Shown here piece after piece: positions 10,016-18,259 of a stretch of DNA of 64,000 bases. The notes under the pieces were generated by a model. It did not search any database. It saw only the letters and a list, made by a program, of their open reading frames with translations, and was not told the DNA's origin. The stretch's first letter is position 1. Every line of letters begins with the position of its first letter. The stretch covers positions 1 through 64,000 of the forward strand of contig JAFMVE010000030.1 in the NCBI GenBank assembly GCA_025499705.1. The letters are read 5' to 3'. Both the position numbers and the translations under genes were made by a program. Source of the DNA: Carboxylicivirga caseinilyticus (GTDB lineage: Bacteria > Bacteroidota > Bacteroidia > Bacteroidales > Marinilabiliaceae).

Positions 10016-10063
10016 TTTAAGATGAATGATGCAGAATTTTTTGATTTTAAGATTAATAGAAAC

Positions 10064-10086
10064 AAAAAAAGCGGCCATTGGCCGCT
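10064..10086 (-). terminator. Terminator of clpX
   Basis: AGCGGCC and GGCCGCT (10070-10086) form a strong GC-rich hairpin. On the minus strand it is followed by a run of seven T (10064-10070), about 25 bases after the clpX stop. Confidence 0.85.
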
Positions 10087-10109
10087 CTGTATTATTATTT
10101 TTGAACTTT

Positions 10110-11324
10110 CTAACTTGCCTTAAGACGGGCAATGTTGGCACGTTCTATTTTCTTTTTAGCATAGTCGAGGTTAATGATTAGCTCTTTGTCTTTGCCTGAA
10201 GGTGCATTAAACATTGAATCAATCATGATCGTTTCGCAAATGGAGCGTAATCCTCGTGCACCTAATTTAAATTCTACTGCCTTGTCAACGATATAGTCCA
10301 GAACTTCATCTGAAAATACCAACTTAATCTTATCAATTTCAAACAGCTTCTCGTACTGTTTGATTATCGAATTTTTAGGTTCGGTAAGAATACGTCTTAG
10401 AATATCACGGTTTAAAGGTTGCAGATAAGTTAATACAGGTAAACGACCAATAATCTCAGGAATCAAACCAAATGACTTCAAATCCTGTGGAGCGATGTAT
10501 TGCAGCAGGTTATCTTTATCAATCTTCTCGTTTGATTTACTGGCTGTATATCCAACCACCTTTGTATTTAAGCGCTGTCCTATTTTGCGGGTAATACCAT
10601 CAAAGGCACCACCACATACAAACAGAATGTTTTTAGTATCAACCGGAATCATTTTTTGTTCAGGATGCTTACGACCGCCTTGAGGTGGAACATTAACAAT
10701 TGAACCTTCCAGTAATTTTAAAAGACCTTGTTGCACACCTTCTCCGGATACATCGCGTGTGATTGATGGATTATCGCTTTTACGGGCAATTTTGTCGATC
10801 TCATCAATAAATACAATACCTTTTTCCGCTGCTTCCACATTGTAATCGGCTGCCTGCAATAAACGAGTTAAGATACTTTCAATATCTTCCCCAACATAAC
10901 CGGCCTCAGTAAGTACAGTTGCATCAACAATGGTGAACGGAACATGCAACATACGGGCAATAGTGCGGGCAAGTAAAGTCTTACCAGTTCCTGTTTCACC
11001 AACCAGAATGATATTAGATTTTTCAATCTCTACCTCATCGTTGGTGTTTTTTTGCATCAAACGCTTGTAGTGATTGTATACTGCAACGGAAAGATACTTC
11101 TTCGCTTCATCCTGTCCGATCACATACTGATCAAGAAATTTTTTTATTTCAAGCGGTTTGAGAAGAGTGATCTCATCAACGTTAAATGAGTTTTTCTTCT
11201 TGAACTCTTCATCCAGAATTGAATGAGCCTGTTCGATACAATTATCACAAATATGTCCTGAAACTCCAGCAATTAACAGGTTTGTATCTTTTCTTTCTCT
11301 ACCACAAAAAGAACACTTATCCAT
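10110..11324 (-). CDS. clpX: ATP-dependent Clp protease ATP-binding subunit ClpX
   Basis: Hexameric AAA+ unfoldase that feeds proteins to ClpP. The 404 residues start with a Cys4 zinc-binding domain (C4, C7, C26, C29), followed by Walker A GETGTGKT (109-116), Walker B with IVFIDEID, and the sensor region around [13 protein letters not shown]. The ClpP-docking tripeptide, IGF in E. coli, appears to be VGY here (in KVVGYTASK). The gene follows clpP after 73 bases that hold a hairpin, and a terminator closes the tig-clpP-clpX group. Confidence 0.97.
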   Translation of the reverse strand: MDKCSFCGRERKDTNLLIAGVSGHICDNCIEQAHSILDEEFKKKNSFNVDEITLLKPLEIKKFLDQYVIGQDEAKKYLSVAVYNHYKRLMQKNTNDEVEIEKSNIILVGETGTGKTLLARTIARMLHVPFTIVDATVLTEAGYVGEDIESILTRLLQAADYNVEAAEKGIVFIDEIDKIARKSDNPSITRDVSGEGVQQGLLKLLEGSIVNVPPQGGRKHPEQKMIPVDTKNILFVCGGAFDGITRKIGQRLNTKVVGYTASKSNEKIDKDNLLQYIAPQDLKSFGLIPEIIGRLPVLTYLQPLNRDILRRILTEPKNSIIKQYEKLFEIDKIKLVFSDEVLDYIVDKAVEFKLGARGLRSICETIMIDSMFNAPSGKDKELIINLDYAKKKIERANIARLKAS

Positions 11325-11343
11325 ACAGTTGTTTTAAACACGA

Positions 11344-11376
11344 ATGCAGAGTCAACCTCAAAGGCTGATTCTGCAT
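11344..11376 (-). repeat. Hairpin between clpP and clpX
   Basis: ATGCAGAGTCA (11344-11354) pairs over 11 positions with TGATTCTGCAT (11366-11376), one being G-U. CCT/AGG adds inner pairing and leaves a three-base loop. No T-run follows on the minus strand, so it looks like an RNA processing, stability or partial attenuation element inside the clpP-clpX transcript. Confidence 0.5.
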
Positions 11377-11397
11377 CGCTATATTTTAAGTCAATAT

Positions 11398-12081
11398 TTA
11401 CTTAGGATTACGAACCAATACTTCATCAATCATTCCGTATTCTTTCGCTTCCTCAGCTGTCATCCAATAATCACGGTCAGAATCTTTTTCAACCTTTTTG
11501 TAGGTATTACCCGAGTGATCGGCGATAATGGTATACAATTCTTTCTTCAGCTTTAAAATTTCTCTTGCAGTAATTTCAATATCCGAAGCCTGTCCTTGTG
11601 CACCTCCCATTGGCTGATGAATCATTACTCGTGAATGCTTCAGTGCAGAGCGTTTCCCCTTGGTTCCTGCTGTCAATAATACAGCTCCCATTGATGCTGC
11701 CATACCTGTACAAATGGTAGCTACATCTGATGAGATATATTGCATGGTATCGTAAATACCTAAACCGGCATGTACCGAACCTCCAGGTGTGTTAAAATAG
11801 ATAGAGATGTCCTTTGAAGGATCAGCTGACTCTAAATACAGTAACTGTGCCTGAATAACATTGGCCACATAATCATCAATAGGTAAGCCAAGAAAAATAA
11901 TGCGGTCCATCATCAAACGTGAGAAAACGTCCATGCTGGCCACATTTAACTGACGCTCTTCAATAATAGTTGGTGAAATGTAACTATTTGTAATTGAAGT
12001 ATATTGGTCAAGAACCAGGCTGTTTATACCTAAATGCTTTGTAGCGTATTTTTTAAAATCTTTTGGATCAATCATCTTCAA
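11398..12081 (-). CDS. clpP: ATP-dependent Clp protease proteolytic subunit
   Basis: Serine peptidase forming the tetradecameric proteolytic chamber used with ClpX. The product is 227 residues. The catalytic triad is visible as S130 in GMAASMGAVLL, H155 in HQPMGGAQGQ and a likely D204 in SDRDYWMTA. The N-terminal ~30 residues are longer than in E. coli, as propeptides often are. Starts at 12081 and 12075 (the second Met) are both possible. It lies between tig (60 bases upstream) and clpX, the usual order for this protein-quality-control group. Confidence 0.97.
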   Translation of the reverse strand: MKMIDPKDFKKYATKHLGINSLVLDQYTSITNSYISPTIIEERQLNVASMDVFSRLMMDRIIFLGLPIDDYVANVIQAQLLYLESADPSKDISIYFNTPGGSVHAGLGIYDTMQYISSDVATICTGMAASMGAVLLTAGTKGKRSALKHSRVMIHQPMGGAQGQASDIEITAREILKLKKELYTIIADHSGNTYKKVEKDSDRDYWMTAEEAKEYGMIDEVLVRNPK

Positions 12082-12141
12082 AAATTTTTATTTGATATGC
12101 TAAATTAGTAATTAAACAGCCCGATCGGCATGTCTGTTCTA

Positions 12142-13500
12142 TTATTTTTCGAATAATTTATTAAAATCTTCTCTTGAGATTTCTTTATCTTCGATTTTAA
12201 CTGACTCTTTGATGAAGTCCATCACCTTGTCATTGATAGCTCCTTCAGCCATTTGACGACGTTGTTCTTCTTTCTGAATCATTTCTTTAGCATAGTTCTC
12301 TAGGTGCTCATCAGGCACATTGTTCAAACCATACTGCATAAACTGAATACGAGCTGATTTTTTTGCGTATTCAACTACGTCAGCTTCTTCAATTTTAATT
12401 TCATTAGCTTTAATAATTGAATTACGGATCAACTGCCATTTCAGATCCTCTAAGAAACGAGGCATTTCATTCTCCAAAGTTTGCTCATCCAACTGCTCGT
12501 TTTCACGATTAGTAGCTAACAACCATCTCTTTAAAAATGCTTCAGGAAACTCAACGTCAACTTTACTCATTAATTTTTCTTTGGCATCAACAGTGAAACG
12601 ATAATCAGTTTCCATAGCCAACATATTAGCAAAGTCACTTTTAACTTTTTCTTTGAATTCTTCTTCTGTTTTTACTTCACCTTCACCGAAAGCTTTGTCA
12701 AACAATTCCTGATTCATTTCAGGTTGTTTAAACTCTGTTACTTCTGTAATGGTAAATTGAAAATCACTTGTCAATGTCTCAGCAGCTTCCTTTTCAATTC
12801 CTAACATGTAAGTAATCTCAGTTTCGTTAGGGAAAGCTTTTTTAGGATTGAAAGTGATTACATCACCTGCTTTAGCTCCAACTAATTTTGCTTTTTCTGC
12901 ATCGTCTTTGATGATTTGTAGTGAGATAACAGCATTTTCTTTAGTTATGCCTTCTTCAACTACTTCACCATTTTCGTTTAATTCAGCAAAGCTACCTTTC
13001 ACCATTGATTTCTCGGTTACTTCATCAACTTTTTCAGTTGTACCGAAACGACCTGCGATAGAATCAACTTGGGTAGCAAGCATCTCGTCAGTTATCTCAA
13101 TGCTATATAGTGGTAATTTTTCACGCTTGGTTAATTTCACTTCCACCTCTGGAGCAATGGCTACATCAAATGCAAACTCGAAGCTGTCAGCAGTATCAAA
13201 GTCAATTAACTCTTGTGATTCAGATGGAAGTGGTTCGCCCAACAAATCTAAGTTGTTTTCAACAATGTATTGGTGAATGCTTTCTGATACAAGTTTGTTA
13301 ACCTCATCAGCAATAACAGCTTTACCATACATTTTTTTTACCACTCCGGCAGGTACCTTACCCGGACGGAAACCAGGCATATTCACGCGCTTACGATAAT
13401 CTTTCAAGACATCGTCCACCTTTTTTGCATAGTCCTCTTTCTCAACAGTTAGTTTAATAACCGCGTTTAATGCATCAATGTTTTCCTTTGAAATGTTCAT
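12142..13500 (-). CDS. tig: Trigger factor, ribosome-associated chaperone
   Basis: Binds nascent chains at the ribosomal exit tunnel. The 452 residues show the N-terminal ribosome-docking motif GFRPGKVP at 43-50, a central region (~150-245) in the place of the FKBP-type peptidyl-prolyl isomerase domain, and a long, charged helical C-terminal chaperone domain. The central domain lacks an easily recognised FKBP active-site pattern, so isomerase activity is uncertain. It is the first gene of tig-clpP-clpX, downstream of tRNA-Leu and its terminator. Confidence 0.93.
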   Translation of the reverse strand: MNISKENIDALNAVIKLTVEKEDYAKKVDDVLKDYRKRVNMPGFRPGKVPAGVVKKMYGKAVIADEVNKLVSESIHQYIVENNLDLLGEPLPSESQELIDFDTADSFEFAFDVAIAPEVEVKLTKREKLPLYSIEITDEMLATQVDSIAGRFGTTEKVDEVTEKSMVKGSFAELNENGEVVEEGITKENAVISLQIIKDDAEKAKLVGAKAGDVITFNPKKAFPNETEITYMLGIEKEAAETLTSDFQFTITEVTEFKQPEMNQELFDKAFGEGEVKTEEEFKEKVKSDFANMLAMETDYRFTVDAKEKLMSKVDVEFPEAFLKRWLLATNRENEQLDEQTLENEMPRFLEDLKWQLIRNSIIKANEIKIEEADVVEYAKKSARIQFMQYGLNNVPDEHLENYAKEMIQKEEQRRQMAEGAINDKVMDFIKESVKIEDKEISREDFNKLFEK

Positions 13501-13591
13501 CTGCTTTGATTTAAAGTGAACTCACCTCTTCTATAAAAGCGAATTTGTATCCGAGGGAAAGAAATATTAAAAATTACAATTTGTTTTAACT

Positions 13592-13637
13592 AAAAAAAAC
13601 CGCCTCATCGTCGATTTGACTCGATCTATGAGGCGGT
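13592..13637 (-). terminator. Terminator of tRNA-Leu
   Basis: ACCGCCTCAT (13600-13609) and ATGAGGCGGT (13628-13637) form a perfect 10-bp stem with further TCGA pairing inside. The minus-strand transcript then reads eight T (13592-13599). It lies seven bases beyond the 3' end of the tRNA and separates it from tig. Confidence 0.9.
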
Positions 13638-13643
13638 ATTCTG

Positions 13644-13725
13644 TGCGGATGAAGGGACTCGAACCCCCACGCCTCTCGGCACTAGATCCTAAGTCTAGCG
13701 CGGCTACCAATTACGCCACATCCGC
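13644..13725 (-). tRNA. tRNA-Leu, anticodon UAG
   Basis: On the minus strand an 82-base class II tRNA folds with acceptor stem GCGGATG/CATCCGC, a D arm, an anticodon stem CTAGA/TCTAG around loop CTTAGGA (anticodon TAG, 13689-13691), a variable arm TGCCGAGAGGCGT and a T arm with GGTTCGAGTCC. The long variable arm and anticodon give leucine (CUN codons). CCA is not encoded. Its own promoter and terminator flank it. Confidence 0.97.
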
Positions 13726-13744
13726 ATTTTCGTGTTTCGCGGTG

Positions 13745-13774
13745 CAAAGATAATAGCTTTTTTATTACCGCAAA
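13745..13774 (-). promoter_or_regulatory. Bacteroidetes-type promoter of tRNA-Leu
   Basis: On the minus strand TTTG (13771-13774) is followed after 18 bases by TATCTTTG (13745-13752), an exact TAnnTTTG. This is the clearest -33/-7 pair in the window. The start point would be near 13738, about a dozen bases before the mature tRNA end. Confidence 0.75.
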
Positions 13775-13794
13775 ATATTTTTTTCAAAAAAAAT

Positions 13795-14547
13795 CTACTT
13801 GGCAAAGTCGCGACGCTTCAGCTCAAAGTCATCACCAAGGTACAGACGTTTCACATCTTCGTCTAAGGCAAGGTCTTCCGCTGTTCCGGCTTTTAAAATT
13901 TTACCTTCGAATAATAAATAGGCCCTGTCGCAAATCGCTAAAGTTTCATGAACATTATGGTCTGTGATAAGGATTCCAATGTTTTTAAATTTAAGTTTTG
14001 CAACAATTTCCTGGATATCTCTCACCGCAATTGGATCGACACCTGCAAAAGGTTCGTCGAGCAAGATAAATTTGGGGTTAATGGCCAATGCACGGGCAAT
14101 CTCTGTTCTACGGCGCTCTCCTCCTGATAACTGAATGCCCTGACTTTTTCTGATGTGGGTTAATGAGAATTCCTCAAGCAATTCTTCCATTCGTTCTTTC
14201 TGATATTGCTTACTGTAATTGGTCATTTCCAATACCGATCTGATATTATCCTCAACACTTAGCTTACGAAATACACTGGCCTCCTGTGCCAGATAGCCAA
14301 TGCCTTTTTGTGCTCTTCTGAAAACAGCATCGTTAGTTATTTCTTCATCATTCAGGTAGATCTTACCACTATTTGGTTTAATAAGACCTACAGTCATATA
14401 GAAGGTAGTTGTTTTACCCGCACCGTTAGGGCCAAGCAATCCAACAATCTCGCCCTGTTCCAAACTAACCGAAACTCCCTTTACTACAGTTCGGTTCTTA
14501 TATTTCTTAATGAGGTTATCGGTATGAAGCTTTAATTTCTCTTCCAT
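13795..14547 (-). CDS. lptB: LPS export ABC transporter ATPase LptB
   Basis: Cytoplasmic ATPase of the LptB2FG complex, which extracts lipopolysaccharide from the inner membrane. The 250 residues carry Walker A GPNGAGKT (39-46), the ABC signature LSGGE (140-144) followed by RRR as in LptB, Walker B FILLDE (160-165) and the H-loop ITDHN. Its length matches LptB and the C-terminus is only slightly extended. It follows tatC after six bases, so the two are probably cotranscribed. Confidence 0.93.
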   Translation of the reverse strand: MEEKLKLHTDNLIKKYKNRTVVKGVSVSLEQGEIVGLLGPNGAGKTTTFYMTVGLIKPNSGKIYLNDEEITNDAVFRRAQKGIGYLAQEASVFRKLSVEDNIRSVLEMTNYSKQYQKERMEELLEEFSLTHIRKSQGIQLSGGERRRTEIARALAINPKFILLDEPFAGVDPIAVRDIQEIVAKLKFKNIGILITDHNVHETLAICDRAYLLFEGKILKAGTAEDLALDEDVKRLYLGDDFELKRRDFAK

Positions 14548-14553
14548 GTTGCA

Positions 14554-15372
14554 TTAATTATTTGCCATTTGTTTTGCTCGCTTGGCTTCAATTCTTCGGG
14601 CTATCACAATCCCTGACTCGTACAATATAATCAAAGGAATACATACTAACAATTGACTGATCACATCCGGAGGAGTTATCACGGCAGCTAAGATCAAAGC
14701 CAGTACAATTGAGTGTTTCCTGTATTTTCGCAAAAACTCAGAGCTTACAATTCCTACTTTAGCAAGGAAATATATGAAGATGGGTAATTCAAAAATAATA
14801 CCTCCGGCCAATACGATTGATGTAATGGTACCTATATATGAACCCAGATTAACAATGTTCTCAACTTTTTCACTTACTTGGTAGGTTCCCAGAAAATGAA
14901 CCGACAGAGGACATATTATATAGTAAGCGAATAATATTCCAACAGTGAAAAGGATTGAAGTAAAGAAAATTGCTCCTCTTGAATGCTTAACTTCTTTAGA
15001 ATACAATGCAGGCTTAATAAAACGCCAGAATTCCCAAAATACATAAGGAAAGGCTACAACAATACCGGCAACAAAAGAAACCCAGATGTGAGTTGTAAAC
15101 TGACCTGACATTTTGATATTCTGAAAACTTAGCGGTTCCTGGTTGATGCAAAGTAATGGCATATCCAATTCGGTGGATAACCAACACAAAAGCCTGTTAG
15201 TAAAGAAATCAGGATCGGATGGGGCTAATATAACGGTGTCAAACACAAAGCCTTTGAATATAAAGGCCAGCACAGCGAAAATGAAAACACCAGCAAAAGC
15301 CCTTACCAGATGCCAACGAAGCACCTCCAAATGGTCCAGAAACGACATTTCACCGGAAGAATTATTGCTCAT
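14554..15372 (-). CDS. tatC: Twin-arginine translocase subunit TatC
   Basis: Receptor subunit of the Tat system, which moves folded proteins across the inner membrane. The 272 residues show six membrane segments, the N-terminal MSFLDHLEVLRWHLVRA (family pattern HLxELR), the conserved FVFWEFWRFIKPALY region and the periplasmic loop before the last helices. There is an insertion of about 30 residues after the first helix (SDPDFFTNRLLCWLSTELDMPLL), common in Bacteroidetes TatC. No tatA/B lies next to it. lptB follows immediately. Confidence 0.95.
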   Translation of the reverse strand: MSNNSSGEMSFLDHLEVLRWHLVRAFAGVFIFAVLAFIFKGFVFDTVILAPSDPDFFTNRLLCWLSTELDMPLLCINQEPLSFQNIKMSGQFTTHIWVSFVAGIVVAFPYVFWEFWRFIKPALYSKEVKHSRGAIFFTSILFTVGILFAYYIICPLSVHFLGTYQVSEKVENIVNLGSYIGTITSIVLAGGIIFELPIFIYFLAKVGIVSSEFLRKYRKHSIVLALILAAVITPPDVISQLLVCIPLIILYESGIVIARRIEAKRAKQMANN

Positions 15373-15409
15373 CTCTTTTAAGATTGAATTTTTATTGATT
15401 CAGCGCCGA

Positions 15410-15417
15410 CAAATTTA
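15410..15417 (-). promoter_or_regulatory. Candidate -7 element for tatC-lptB
   Basis: The minus strand reads TAAATTTG, an exact TAnnTTTG, 38-45 bases upstream of the tatC start. No good -33 TTTG is seen. Confidence 0.4.
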
Positions 15418-15753
15418 GTTATTCAAATTGTTAAAAATACTTAAACGAATTAGTCAGGATTACTATAATCATGCGCATTGCGAAGATAATATTCACAATC
15501 TGTTTTGCAAACTTCTTGTTATTGAGAAAGATTATGCATAACTTCAATTTATAAGATTTTATTTAGCTAATTATTAATTGATTAATAGTGCAATTGGTAA
15601 ACTGGCTTCTAAACTAAAGACATTAAACAAAACATACCTTCGAATTGATATTGACAAAACTGTTTCATTATCTTTCTAATAGGTTGAACAATTATTTAAG
15701 ATAGATTAAGATTTCAGGGTTGATAAAAACACGGATTTTAAATCTTTAAAAGT

Positions 15754-15761
15754 TATTTTTG
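15754..15761 (+). promoter_or_regulatory. Candidate -7 element for recQ
   Basis: TATTTTTG matches TAnnTTTG exactly, 70-77 bases upstream of the recQ start. It would place the hairpin at 15793-15808 inside the 5' leader. Confidence 0.35.
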
Positions 15762-15792
15762 TTTAAAGTCTTGAATTGAGGAAAACATTTCG

Positions 15793-15808
15793 GGCGGGAA
15801 CTACCGCC
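15793..15808. repeat. GC-rich hairpin in the recQ leader
   Basis: GGCGG (15793-15797) pairs with CCGCC (15804-15808) around a six-base loop, 22 bases before the recQ ATG. It is conspicuous because the surrounding 400 bases are AT-rich. Confidence 0.35.
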
Positions 15809-15830
15809 GGAAAGAAATTTAAAAATTGTT

Positions 15831-18008
15831 ATGGCAAAGCAGGTTGATCTAAATGCTCAGTTAAAAAAGCATTTTGGGTTTGATACCTTTAAAGGGAATC
15901 AAGAGGACGTCATTAACAATGTATTAAAGGGAAATGATACATTTGTTTTGATGCCAACAGGAGGAGGTAAATCTCTGTGTTACCAACTTCCGGCACTCAT
16001 TCTACCCGGAACGGCAATTATTATATCGCCATTGATTGCTTTGATGAAGAATCAGGTTGATGCAATGAGAAACTTCAGTGAAGATAACGGTATTGCACAC
16101 TTTTTAAATTCGTCACTTACCAAAACTGCAATAAATCAGGTTAAAGAAGATATTCTTCAGGGCAAAACCAAGTTGTTATATGTAGCTCCCGAATCATTGA
16201 CAAAAGAAGAAAATATTGAGTTTCTGAAGCAGATTGATATTTCGTTCTATGCGGTTGATGAAGCCCATTGTATCTCAGAATGGGGTCATGATTTCCGACC
16301 TGAATATAGACGTATTCGTCCAATTATAAGTGAAATAGGCAACTCGCCACTTATGGCTCTGACAGCTACTGCAACACCTAAGGTGCAGAATGATATTCAG
16401 AAAAACCTGGGTATGCTTGATGCGATGGTTTTCAAATCATCCTTTAACAGACCCAATCTGTATTATGAGGTGAGACCTAAACTTCATCCATCAAAAGAAA
16501 TTATTAAGATTCTGAAGAATAATGTTGGAAAGTCGGCCATTATCTATTGTTTAAGCAGGAAGAAGGTGGAAGAACTGGCTGAGACATTAGTTGTTAATGG
16601 TATAAAAGCGCTTGCGTATCATGCCGGAATGGATGCTTCAACCAGGGCTAAGAATCAGGATATGTTTTTGATGGAGGAAACGGATGTAATAGTTGCGACT
16701 ATTGCTTTTGGAATGGGTATCGACAAACCCGATGTACGGATTGTGATGCACTATGATATTCCTAAAAGTCTGGAAGGTTATTACCAGGAAACAGGTCGTG
16801 CCGGACGTGATGGAGGTGAAGGAAGGTGTATTGCATTTTACAGCTATAAGGATATTCAGAAGCTGGAGAAATTTATGCAGGGAAAACCACTGGCAGAGCA
16901 GGAAATTGGTAAACAGTTATTGCTCGAAACAGTTTCTTATGCCGAATCATCTATCTGTCGTCGAAAAACACTCCTTCATTATTTTGGTGAGAAGTATCAC
17001 GAAGAAAACTGTGAGACCTGTGATAATTGTGTCAATCCTAAAGAGGAGTTTGAGGCTAAAGACAGTGTTGTAAAAGTTCTGAATACCATTGTTGAATTTA
17101 AAGAACGCTTTAAATCAGATCATATTATTAATATACTGATTGGAAATAATAATACAGCCGTAAAATCATATAAACACAACGAACATTCTTTGTTTGGTTC
17201 TGGTGATGAATTTGATGACAAGCACTGGAATGCTGTTATTCGACAATCGTTGGTGCGTGGTTTTATCATAAAAGATATCGAGACTTACGGTCTGTTACAT
17301 GTGAGTAAAAAAGGTCATGAGTTTCTGAAAAGTCCGGAATCAATCATGATGACAAAAGATCATGATTTTGATACCATTGAAGAAGAAACCAATACAGGTG
17401 GAACAGCAGCCGTTGATGATGCGTTGTTCTCAATGCTGAAGGATTTGAGAAAAAAGATCTCAAAGAAATTGAATCTTCCTCCTTTTGTCATCTTTCAGGA
17501 TCCTTCATTGGAAGCAATGTCGACCTATTATCCGGTAAGTATTGAAGAATTACAGAATATTCCGGGTGTAGGAACCGGTAAGGCTAATCGATTTGGTAAA
17601 GACTTTGTAAAACTGATTGCCGACCATGTTGATGAAAACGAAATTGATCGTCCAATGGATATGGTGGTAAAATCGGTTGCTAACAAATCGAAAATGAAGA
17701 TTAGCATTATTCAAAGTATCGACCGCCAAATGCCACTTGACGAAATTGCCTCGTCAAAGGGTATGGAGATGGATGAATTAATTAAGGAATTAGAATCAAT
17801 TGTTTATTCAGGAACCCGTGTCAATATCGATTACTACATTGATCAGGTAATGGACGAAGACATTAGCGATGATATATTTTACTACTTTAAAGAAGAGGCT
17901 GAAACAGATGAAATAGATGCGGCTCTTGAGGAATTAGGTGAAGACGCATATTCGGAAGAGAATATTCGATTAGTGCGAATAAAATTTATTTCTGAAGTTG
18001 GAAATTAA
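15831..18008 (+). CDS. recQ: ATP-dependent DNA helicase RecQ
   Basis: A 3'-5' superfamily 2 helicase acting in recombination and fork repair. The 725 residues have motif I TGGGKS (43-48), DEAH (143-146), motif VI QETGRAGRDG, the zinc-binding cysteines of the RQC region (CRRKTLLHYFGEKYHEENCETCDNC, cited here only as a family landmark), a winged helix and an HRDC-type domain around residues 520-600 (SIEELQNIPGVGTGKANRFG). A further ~100-residue acidic C-terminal region follows, making it longer than the 610-residue E. coli enzyme, as is usual for this phylum. Confidence 0.95.
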   Translation: MAKQVDLNAQLKKHFGFDTFKGNQEDVINNVLKGNDTFVLMPTGGGKSLCYQLPALILPGTAIIISPLIALMKNQVDAMRNFSEDNGIAHFLNSSLTKTAINQVKEDILQGKTKLLYVAPESLTKEENIEFLKQIDISFYAVDEAHCISEWGHDFRPEYRRIRPIISEIGNSPLMALTATATPKVQNDIQKNLGMLDAMVFKSSFNRPNLYYEVRPKLHPSKEIIKILKNNVGKSAIIYCLSRKKVEELAETLVVNGIKALAYHAGMDASTRAKNQDMFLMEETDVIVATIAFGMGIDKPDVRIVMHYDIPKSLEGYYQETGRAGRDGGEGRCIAFYSYKDIQKLEKFMQGKPLAEQEIGKQLLLETVSYAESSICRRKTLLHYFGEKYHEENCETCDNCVNPKEEFEAKDSVVKVLNTIVEFKERFKSDHIINILIGNNNTAVKSYKHNEHSLFGSGDEFDDKHWNAVIRQSLVRGFIIKDIETYGLLHVSKKGHEFLKSPESIMMTKDHDFDTIEEETNTGGTAAVDDALFSMLKDLRKKISKKLNLPPFVIFQDPSLEAMSTYYPVSIEELQNIPGVGTGKANRFGKDFVKLIADHVDENEIDRPMDMVVKSVANKSKMKISIIQSIDRQMPLDEIASSKGMEMDELIKELESIVYSGTRVNIDYYIDQVMDEDISDDIFYYFKEEAETDEIDAALEELGEDAYSEENIRLVRIKFISEVGN

Positions 18009-18027
18009 TATATTTGAATGCTTCATA

Positions 18028-18071
18028 AAATTATTAGGATGAATTTGCGGTGCGAATTTTCCTAATAATTT
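18028..18071. repeat. Long imperfect hairpin after recQ
   Basis: AAATTATTAGGA (18028-18039) and TCCTAATAATTT (18060-18071) are perfect 12-bp complements. Inside, GAATTTGC (18041-18048) pairs with GCGAATTT (18052-18059) with two wobble pairs, leaving a three-base loop and one bulge. It lies 20 bases after the recQ stop. No T-run follows, so it may act as a 3' stability element or a weak terminator. Confidence 0.5.
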
Positions 18072-18218
18072 GAAATCATACATAACGCATAGTCACAAAG
18101 CATATTAATCCAAATCTATCCGTGTGATTATGTAAATACTCTTTGAGTCTGTGCAATAATTTAGAATTATTAACAAAGCAATTCTAACAATTTGTTATTA
18201 AAAGCTGCAATATTTATT

Positions 18219-18226
18219 TAAATTTG
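18219..18226 (+). promoter_or_regulatory. Candidate -7 element for the PEPCK-like gene
   Basis: TAAATTTG matches TAnnTTTG, 34-41 bases upstream of the ATG at 18260. TTTG at 18191-18194 lies 24 bases upstream, a little far for a -33 element. The position makes the in-frame TTG at 18224 impossible as a start if this promoter is used. Confidence 0.4.
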
Positions 18227-18259
18227 CAGCTCATTCATAACTTAAATCGTGTACCAATT

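Larger units (their letters stand above)
15373..15830. other. Divergent intergenic region tatC / recQ
   Basis: These 458 AT-rich bases separate the divergent genes tatC and recQ. They hold a -7 match for each direction and a GC-rich hairpin just before recQ. The middle part (about 15440-15740) shows no convincing frame, RNA gene or repeat. Confidence 0.5.

Noticed and set aside
12848-13276. 142-codon open frame on the plus strand inside tig
   Set aside because: It is antisense to a well supported tig gene; Ser/Thr-rich low-complexity translation is typical of such shadows.
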